A DNA stretch of 10,767 nt from an uncultured Flavobacteriales bacterium. GTDB lineage: Bacteria; Bacteroidota; Bacteroidia; Flavobacteriales_D; Crocinitomicaceae. A program made the position numbers and the translations under genes. The notes under the pieces were generated by a model that was given only the letters and a program-made list of their open reading frames with translations, searched no databases and was not told the origin of the DNA. The stretch spans positions 1 through 10,767 of the forward strand of contig CAIRMS010000057.1 of NCBI GenBank assembly GCA_903879765.1. Direction: 5' to 3'. Shown here one piece after another: positions 6,248 to 10,767 of the stretch; the stretch's first letter is position 1, and every line of letters starts with the position of its first letter.

Positions 6248-7751
6248 TGTAATCTATCCATTTTCCCGCCTGTTCTTTATTTAGTACACGTGGCATTTTG
6301 TTTTGGGCACCTAATTTCCCCAAGGATTCTAAAAATCCATAAAATGTTTCGGTCGGGACAATCGTAAGCATCGGTTTCTCTAAGTTGTATTTGCGAACGT
6401 AGGCGTAATCATCATTTAATAAGCAAAGTTCTTTGTCCAATTCATCGATAATATGCTCAGAATCAAACGGGATATCCGAGCCTACGTACCAATGATGAAT
6501 CTGACGATCTTCTCCAGCAAAAAGGGTATACTCTGAAATAGTGATGCCTTTGGAATGTGACACTTTCATCAAAGCTTGGTTTATGTTGTCCAAAGAAAGA
6601 TGCTCGCCACATAAACTTAAAAACTGTTTTATTCTGCCAGAAATGATAATCTCATGTGCTTCTAAATCAACAAAACGAACCAGATCACCGATGAGGTAAC
6701 GCCATAATCCAGCATTCGTTGTAATAACTAATGCGTAGTCAACCCCTTCTTTTACCTCACTGATTGTAAACGCTTTATTTGGATTGATTAATTCACCGTT
6801 TTCATCGAAGTATTCAGAATTAAAAGGTACGAATTCAAAAAATATACCGTTGTTCATCAATAATTTCATGCCTTTTCGACCGGGACTTGTTTGGTAACCA
6901 AAATAACCCTCACTTGCTAAATATGTGTCAAGTAACTCTACTTTTTGTGCACATATTTTTTCTAGTCGTTCGCGGTAAGGTTCCATGTAAATTCCACCGT
7001 GTACATATACATGTAAATTTGGCCAAATGTCATGAATCGAATTCAATTGGTAATGTTTGACGATTTCTTCCATCAACAAAATACACCAACTCGGAATACC
7101 TGCGATAATACCAATGTTCCAGTTTGGCGCCTGTTCAATCATCAAGGGCAATTTTTCTTTCCAATTTTTTAAATTGGTAATTTTTTTTGAAGGTTTCGTA
7201 AATGGTGCTGCAATGATCGATGTATGTTTCTTCAAGATACCACTTAAATCTCCCTCAATATGTGTGCTTTTCTTCGTGAGTTTGGTGGAACCACCTACAG
7301 CAAGTATACTGGCAGAATAAAATTCTTCTGGTAAATTTAATTCATGTAAAATTGAAAATTGTCTTAAACTGACACGCTGAAATGAGCGAATCATTTCTGT
7401 CGTAACGGGTATCCGCTTACTTGGCGACCCTGTTGTTCCGGAAGATAAAGCATAATATTTAATCCTTCCTTTCCAAGTGTGGTCCTTTACTCCGGCGATC
7501 GAATCTTTCAACCATTTTTCATGAAACTCCTCGTAGTCGACAATTGGAACCATTTTTTGATACTGCGAAACCACATCCGTTTTATCTAAAATGGAGTGAA
7601 ACGAGTACACAAAACCAAACTTCGTACTTTTCGCTCGGTCAATCGTATTGCGTAATGCTTCTAGTTGATGACGGTAATCAATTCCTTTTTTTGCATTTCG
7701 TTTGAAGCTTAACGCAGTCGTTTTTTGGATGAGTTTTCCAATAATTGGCAT
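6225..7751 (-). CDS. GH3 family acyl-acid (auxin-type) amido synthetase-like protein
   Basis: 508 residues, the usual length of bacterial GH3 proteins. All ATP/AMP-binding motifs of this ANL-superfamily branch are visible: motif I SSGTTGSPSK (103-112), motif II YLASEGYFG (277-285), motif III YALVITTNAGLWRYLIGDLVRF region (339-360), the hinge SGRIKQFLSLCGEHLS (372-386), and the C-terminal GKLGAQNKMPRV (478-489) with its conserved Lys and Arg. In plants GH3 enzymes adenylate a carboxylic acid (indole acetate, jasmonate and others) and transfer it to an amino acid. The acyl substrate of Bacteroidota homologues is unknown, so only adenylation of a carboxylate is a safe statement. No signal peptide: cytoplasmic. 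A -7 element lies at 7790-7797. The gene is divergent from the usp gene and appears to be a single-gene unit. Confidence 0.92.
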   Translation of the reverse strand: MPIIGKLIQKTTALSFKRNAKKGIDYRHQLEALRNTIDRAKSTKFGFVYSFHSILDKTDVVSQYQKMVPIVDYEEFHEKWLKDSIAGVKDHTWKGRIKYYALSSGTTGSPSKRIPVTTEMIRSFQRVSLRQFSILHELNLPEEFYSASILAVGGSTKLTKKSTHIEGDLSGILKKHTSIIAAPFTKPSKKITNLKNWKEKLPLMIEQAPNWNIGIIAGIPSWCILLMEEIVKHYQLNSIHDIWPNLHVYVHGGIYMEPYRERLEKICAQKVELLDTYLASEGYFGYQTSPGRKGMKLLMNNGIFFEFVPFNSEYFDENGELINPNKAFTISEVKEGVDYALVITTNAGLWRYLIGDLVRFVDLEAHEIIISGRIKQFLSLCGEHLSLDNINQALMKVSHSKGITISEYTLFAGEDRQIHHWYVGSDIPFDSEHIIDELDKELCLLNDDYAYVRKYNLEKPMLTIVPTETFYGFLESLGKLGAQNKMPRVLNKEQAGKWIDYINANDCR

Positions 7752-7789
7752 AATCCTGTTTTTGTCTTGAAAAGTAAATCACCTTCATA

Positions 7790-7797
7790 CAAAAATA
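7790..7797 (-). promoter_or_regulatory. Putative -7 promoter element for the GH3 gene
   Basis: On the - strand this reads TATTTTTG, an exact match to the Bacteroidota TAnnTTTG -7 consensus, 38 bases upstream of the GH3 ATG. No clear TTTG -33 element lies at the expected distance, so the call rests on the -7 box and position only. Confidence 0.4.
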
Positions 7798-7833
7798 AAG
7801 ATAAAACTAGTGCGTTCTTTAGTCACTTTGTCT

Positions 7834-7841
7834 TAATTTTG
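7834..7841 (+). promoter_or_regulatory. Putative -7 promoter element for the usp-fbp unit
   Basis: TAATTTTG matches the Bacteroidota TAnnTTTG consensus exactly, 14 bases before the ATG of the usp gene. A -33 TTTG at the proper spacing is not apparent. The leader would be very short, around 10 bases or less. Confidence 0.4.
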
Positions 7842-7855
7842 TAAAAAATACAACT

Positions 7856-8680
7856 ATGCAACAAAAAACTTTTATCGTACCTCATGATTTTACGATCGTT
7901 GCGGATATCGCTCTACAACACGCTATTGCAACTGCTAAACCCCTAAACGCCATTGTTCAGATTTTACACGTTGTTTCGAAGGAAAATCAAATTGAAGATG
8001 CCTTTGTGCAATTACAAGATGTAATCTCAAAATTTGCTGGTGAGGGAGTTTCTATTCAACCAAATGTTCGCATTGGTAGTATTTTTGAAGATATCGGAGC
8101 TTTTGCAGCAGAGCACCAAGCTGAGTTAATTTTCATGGGAACGCACGGAGCACATGGTTGGCAGCACATTACAGGTAGTCACGCATTGAAAGTGGTAACA
8201 AGTTCACAAGTTCCGTTTATAATCGTTCAAGAGAAATCTGTTAAAGTAACTGGATACGATTCCATCGTTGTGCCAATGGATTTACACAAAGAGACTAAAC
8301 AAAAATTATCGATTGTTGCTAATTTGGCAAAGTATTTTAATTCAAAAGTCCACGTGGTAACACCAGATGAAACGGATGAGTACCTTCGTCACCACGTATT
8401 GTCCAACATTACTTTTTCTGAAAGTTTCTTTAAAGACAGAAACATCGAAATGACTTCTGCCATTGTTTCAAGAAGTGGATTTGATAAAGAAGTTGTAAAA
8501 TATGCCGTAAGTGTTGACGCAGATTTAATTGCCATCATGAACTTGAATCGCAATAATTTCTTGTCAGCGTTAACAACAAATTACGAGCAATACATCATAA
8601 CAAACGATGCCTTAATTCCAACCTTGATCGTGAACCCAATTCAAATTGGAAACGAGCACGGTAGCATGTTTTCTATCTAA
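7856..8680 (+). CDS. Universal stress protein, tandem UspA domains
   Basis: 274 residues, about twice a single UspA domain, consistent with two tandem domains. The first (residues 4-125) opens IVPHDFT and has the nucleotide-binding loop MGTHGAHGWQHITGS (94-108), then VPFIIVQ; relative to the classical G-2x-G-9x-G(S/T) motif the last gap is one residue shorter. The second (about 134-262) opens SIVVPMD and ends IPTLIVNP, but the loop is replaced by MNLNRNNFLSALTTNYEQYI (228-247), which has no GxxG and is probably unable to bind ATP. Usp proteins bind ATP or act as scaffolds in stress and starvation survival, in the cytoplasm. The gene is 8 bases upstream of fbp and likely cotranscribed, which suggests expression linked to starvation or gluconeogenic growth (inference). 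Confidence 0.88.
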   Translation: MQQKTFIVPHDFTIVADIALQHAIATAKPLNAIVQILHVVSKENQIEDAFVQLQDVISKFAGEGVSIQPNVRIGSIFEDIGAFAAEHQAELIFMGTHGAHGWQHITGSHALKVVTSSQVPFIIVQEKSVKVTGYDSIVVPMDLHKETKQKLSIVANLAKYFNSKVHVVTPDETDEYLRHHVLSNITFSESFFKDRNIEMTSAIVSRSGFDKEVVKYAVSVDADLIAIMNLNRNNFLSALTTNYEQYIITNDALIPTLIVNPIQIGNEHGSMFSI

Positions 8681-8688
8681 TTTATACC

Positions 8689-9693
8689 ATGTCGAGATTG
8701 ATCACGCTGCACGAGTTTATCGTGACGAATCAAAGTCACTTTCCCTACGCAACAGGTGAACTTTCAAGATTGCTAAATGACATTGTACTTGCATCTAAAA
8801 TAGTAAGCAATGATGTGCGTAAAGCTGGACTCGTTGAACATATTTTGGGCGCCCAAGGTGGTCAAAATGTTCAAGGTGAGGAACAGCAAAAATTAGATGT
8901 TGTAGCGGATGAAGCATTCATTCGAGCTTTTTCCAATGGAGGAGAAGTTTGTGGGATCGCTTCAGAAGAAAATGATGATTTTTTAGCATTCGAATCGGAG
9001 CAATCTCAATATGGAAAATATGTTGTGTTATTTGATCCATTGGATGGTTCCAGTAACATCGATGTAAATGTTTCTATCGGCACCATCTTTTCTATTTATC
9101 GACGTATTTCTCCGCAAGGAACAAAAGCAACATTGGAAGATATGTTGCAGCCTGGAACGGAACAAGTCGCTGCGGGATACGTGCTTTATGGATCTTCAAC
9201 GATTTTAGTTTATACAACTGGGAATGGAGTGAATGGATTCACATTAGATCCAAGCATTGGTGAGTTTTTCCTTTCACATCCTGACATGAAAATGCCAGAA
9301 AATGGACGTATTTACGCTGTAAATGAGGGGAATTTAAATGATTTTGATCCTGGATTAAAAGCCTACATCAATTATTGTCAGAGTTACGATAATCAAACGG
9401 GTAAACCTTACTCTGGTAGATACATCGGTTCTCTTGTGGCTGATTTCCACCGCCATATGATTAAAGGTGGAATATACATCTATCCAGCAGTTCCATCTGC
9501 TCCTGAAGGAAGATTGCGCTTGTTGTATGAATGTAATCCTTTAGCCTTTATTGCTGAACAAGCTGGTGGACTTGCGACAACTGGTGAACAACGCATCATG
9601 GAAATTCAACCAAGTAAATTACACCAACGCATTCCATATTACGTGGGATCTAAATTAATGGTGGAAAAAGCGATGAATCTTTTCGCTAAATAA
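8689..9693 (+). CDS. fbp: Class I fructose-1,6-bisphosphatase
   Basis: 334 residues, the family's usual length. It hydrolyses fructose 1,6-bisphosphate to fructose 6-phosphate plus phosphate, the committed step of gluconeogenesis, in the cytoplasm. Visible signatures: GIASEEND (89-96) with metal-binding Glu; VLFDPLDGSSNIDVNVSIGTI (113-133), the metal- and phosphate-binding loop with Asp116 and Asp119; VNEGN (211-215); VADFHRHMIKGGIYIYP (250-266); and GRLRLLYECNP (274-284) with Glu281 as another metal ligand. The C-terminal PSKLHQRIPYYVGS is typical. All key residues appear intact. The eukaryote-like AMP site at the N-terminus cannot be judged reliably. It follows the usp gene by 8 bases. Its stop lies 7 bases from the stop of the opposing tonB-like gene. 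Confidence 0.96.
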   Translation: MSRLITLHEFIVTNQSHFPYATGELSRLLNDIVLASKIVSNDVRKAGLVEHILGAQGGQNVQGEEQQKLDVVADEAFIRAFSNGGEVCGIASEENDDFLAFESEQSQYGKYVVLFDPLDGSSNIDVNVSIGTIFSIYRRISPQGTKATLEDMLQPGTEQVAAGYVLYGSSTILVYTTGNGVNGFTLDPSIGEFFLSHPDMKMPENGRIYAVNEGNLNDFDPGLKAYINYCQSYDNQTGKPYSGRYIGSLVADFHRHMIKGGIYIYPAVPSAPEGRLRLLYECNPLAFIAEQAGGLATTGEQRIMEIQPSKLHQRIPYYVGSKLMVEKAMNLFAK

Positions 9694-9700
9694 GTCGATG

Positions 9701-10474
9701 TTATCTTGCGTTTAGTCGAATGGTATAATCTGCTTGTGCAAGCGGTGCGCCAGGGTCTTTATTGAAACGCACTTGCTGCTTCACCTGTCGAATAACGTCA
9801 TTAATAATACTTTGATTAGTACATGTGGTGACGGATTTAATCTGTCGGCAATCCGTAACAACGCCCTCTGCATTAAACGTTAATTTTAATGCAACTACAC
9901 AATCAACATCGATGTTGTATTGTTTCTCTGTAATGTTGTTTAAACGCACGCGTGCTTTTCCGCTTCCTGTCCCTTTGCCTGGACCAACACCATCATCCGG
10001 ACCACTACCTGAACCTCCAAACGGTCCATTTCCAGAGCCTGTCCCGCCACCACTGCCTCCTGTCCCAAAGTAATTCGTTCCACGAACTGTGGTAGAAGTA
10101 GGGTTGTTAGAATTGTTTGTGTTGTGGTTATTCGATTGACCGCTTGTTGTCGTGAAATCACTAGAATGACTTGTAGCTACTCGTTCTGTTTGGTCTTGTG
10201 GTTGATCAATGGGCGCATCAGATGATGTTCCTCCACCACGACTTCCTCTTTCTTCAGGAATTAATTCCACATGTTCCATTTCAAACAATTCAATGACCTC
10301 GTCTGATTTTAATGGTGGAATGTCTTCTGGAATGGCTGGAAGGATGTTGAATGACGTGATCATCAAAATAATGAAAAGCACTAACAGGGAAATCGATGTG
10401 TACACCAAGGATTTCTTGACTTCACTTCTAGATTCCATGTAATCTTTCTCAAATATGTCGATATATGCACTCAT
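9701..10474 (-). CDS. TonB-like energy transducer with Gly/Ser-rich spacer
   Basis: 257 residues. A short cytoplasmic N-terminus with charged residues (EKDYMESRSEVKK), one membrane helix at about 23-42, and a short PAIPEDIPP stretch. Then a long low-complexity periplasmic spacer: Asn/Thr/Ser-rich at 110-130 and Gly/Ser-rich at 136-173. The final 80 residues have the TonB C-terminal pattern (VDCVVALKLTFNAEGVVTDC, then IINDVIRQVKQQVRF and ADYTIRL). TonB carries proton-motive energy from ExbB/ExbD in the inner membrane to outer-membrane receptors. The exbD-like gene lies 39 bases upstream on the same strand, supporting the call. Odd points are a glycine spacer in place of the Pro/Lys one of enteric TonB, and three Cys (192, 209, 218) in the C-terminal domain. 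A TolA-like role is a possible alternative. Confidence 0.85.
   Translation of the reverse strand: MSAYIDIFEKDYMESRSEVKKSLVYTSISLLVLFIILMITSFNILPAIPEDIPPLKSDEVIELFEMEHVELIPEERGSRGGGTSSDAPIDQPQDQTERVATSHSSDFTTTSGQSNNHNTNNSNNPTSTTVRGTNYFGTGGSGGGTGSGNGPFGGSGSGPDDGVGPGKGTGSGKARVRLNNITEKQYNIDVDCVVALKLTFNAEGVVTDCRQIKSVTTCTNQSIINDVIRQVKQQVRFNKDPGAPLAQADYTIRLNAR
9956..10069 (-). repeat. Gly/Ser-rich low-complexity spacer of the TonB-like protein
   Basis: Codons 136-173 encode mainly Gly, Ser and Thr with Pro-Gly pairs (GGSGGGTGSGNGPFGG and similar). It is compositionally unlike the rest of the gene and is a coding low-complexity region, probably a flexible periplasm-spanning linker. Confidence 0.8.
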
Positions 10475-10513
10475 CTTTAGCTTTTTTGTGTTTAACGAAA
10501 TGTTCCCGTAAAT

Positions 10514-10767
10514 CTAACTATGCTCCTTCGTAGCGATGATCATTTTTAATTGATTGACCATGCCAATTTCAAGTAAATCAACTAATTCTTGCACTTTAGA
10601 ATCGAAAGGAATACGCAAGACAACGGTGCTGTCGCCTTTCTTTTGTGTTTCTTTTACAAGTACAGAGCCAATCTGATCATAAGGAACCTCTTTATTGTCC
10701 ACACTGTATTTCTTAGCATTTGTCACAGGGTCGATTTCTACCGATAAGGCCACGTGAGCTTTGTTCG
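10514..10767 (-). CDS. exbD: ExbD/TolR-family biopolymer transport protein (5' partial)
   Basis: The last 84 or so codons of a gene that enters from the right edge; the frame stays open beyond the GTG at 10751-10753 (upstream residues N-K-A-H), so that GTG is internal. The visible part is the periplasmic domain: VALSVEIDPVTNAKKYSVDNK, KEVPYDQIGSVL, then VVLRIPFDSKVQELVDLLEIGMVNQLKMIIAT, the characteristic ExbD/TolR ending. ExbD, with ExbB, forms the proton channel that energises TonB. The membrane helix with its conserved Asp is outside the window. The tonB-like gene follows after 39 bases. An exbB-like (MotA/TolQ/ExbB) gene is expected further to the right. Confidence 0.88.
   Translation of the reverse strand, partial: NKAHVALSVEIDPVTNAKKYSVDNKEVPYDQIGSVLVKETQKKGDSTVVLRIPFDSKVQELVDLLEIGMVNQLKMIIATKEHS

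Noticed and set aside
7057..7320. Open frame on the + strand inside the GH3 gene
   Set aside because: It is antisense to conserved GH3 sequence, with a hydrophobic composition arising from the complementary strand.
10514..10753. GTG at 10751-10753 as the start of a 79-residue protein
   Set aside because: The frame continues to the window edge, and the product is only the C-terminal domain of an ExbD protein, whose membrane helix must lie upstream.

Overview
The window is AT-rich and looks like the chromosome of a member of the Bacteroidota, most likely order Flavobacteriales. The signs are a secreted protein ending in a gliding-motility/CHU_C (type B) type IX secretion sorting domain, a PorP/SprF-family protein directly behind it, TAnnTTTG-type -7 promoter elements, few Shine-Dalgarno sites and lipoproteins of the SCKK type. 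A Crocinitomicaceae/Fluviicola-like genus would fit, but this is an impression and cannot be proved from the sequence alone. Coding density is very high: no gene-free stretch exceeds about 105 bases, and no RNA gene, CRISPR array, insertion sequence or prophage gene was seen.

Left part (1-2046): the 3' end of a signalling enzyme on the + strand, with a class III nucleotidyl cyclase domain fused to an HD phosphohydrolase domain. Facing it, on the - strand, is a two-gene unit in which a small lipoprotein with a beta-sandwich-like domain overlaps by one base a DUF2490-type outer-membrane protein.

Centre (2047-6247): a 101-bp divergent promoter region, then a + strand unit with a 1022-residue secreted multidomain protein (lamin-tail domain, chitobiase C-terminal-like domain, CotH kinase-like domain, InlB-B-repeat-like module, calcium-binding TSP3 stalk, type IX sorting domain) and, 8 bases later, a PorP/SprF-family outer-membrane protein that probably anchors or helps display it. 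This is the most distinctive system here: a predicted cell-surface atypical kinase with its own partner protein.

Right part (6225-10767): a GH3-family adenylating acyl-acid synthetase on the - strand, overlapping the PorP gene tail to tail by 23 bases. It is divergent from a universal-stress-protein gene followed after 8 bases by class I fructose-1,6-bisphosphatase (fbp). Convergent to fbp are a TonB-like energy transducer with a glycine-rich spacer and, upstream of it, the 3' end of exbD. These form an ExbD-TonB energising unit whose remainder lies beyond the right edge.

Working together: ExbD/TonB powers outer-membrane uptake, the CotH protein and PorP/SprF are surface and secretion components, and the cyclase-HD, Usp and Fbp proteins are signalling, stress and central-carbon functions. 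Apart from the three evident two-gene units (lipoprotein/DUF2490, CotH/PorP, usp/fbp) and exbD-tonB, the blocks look independent.
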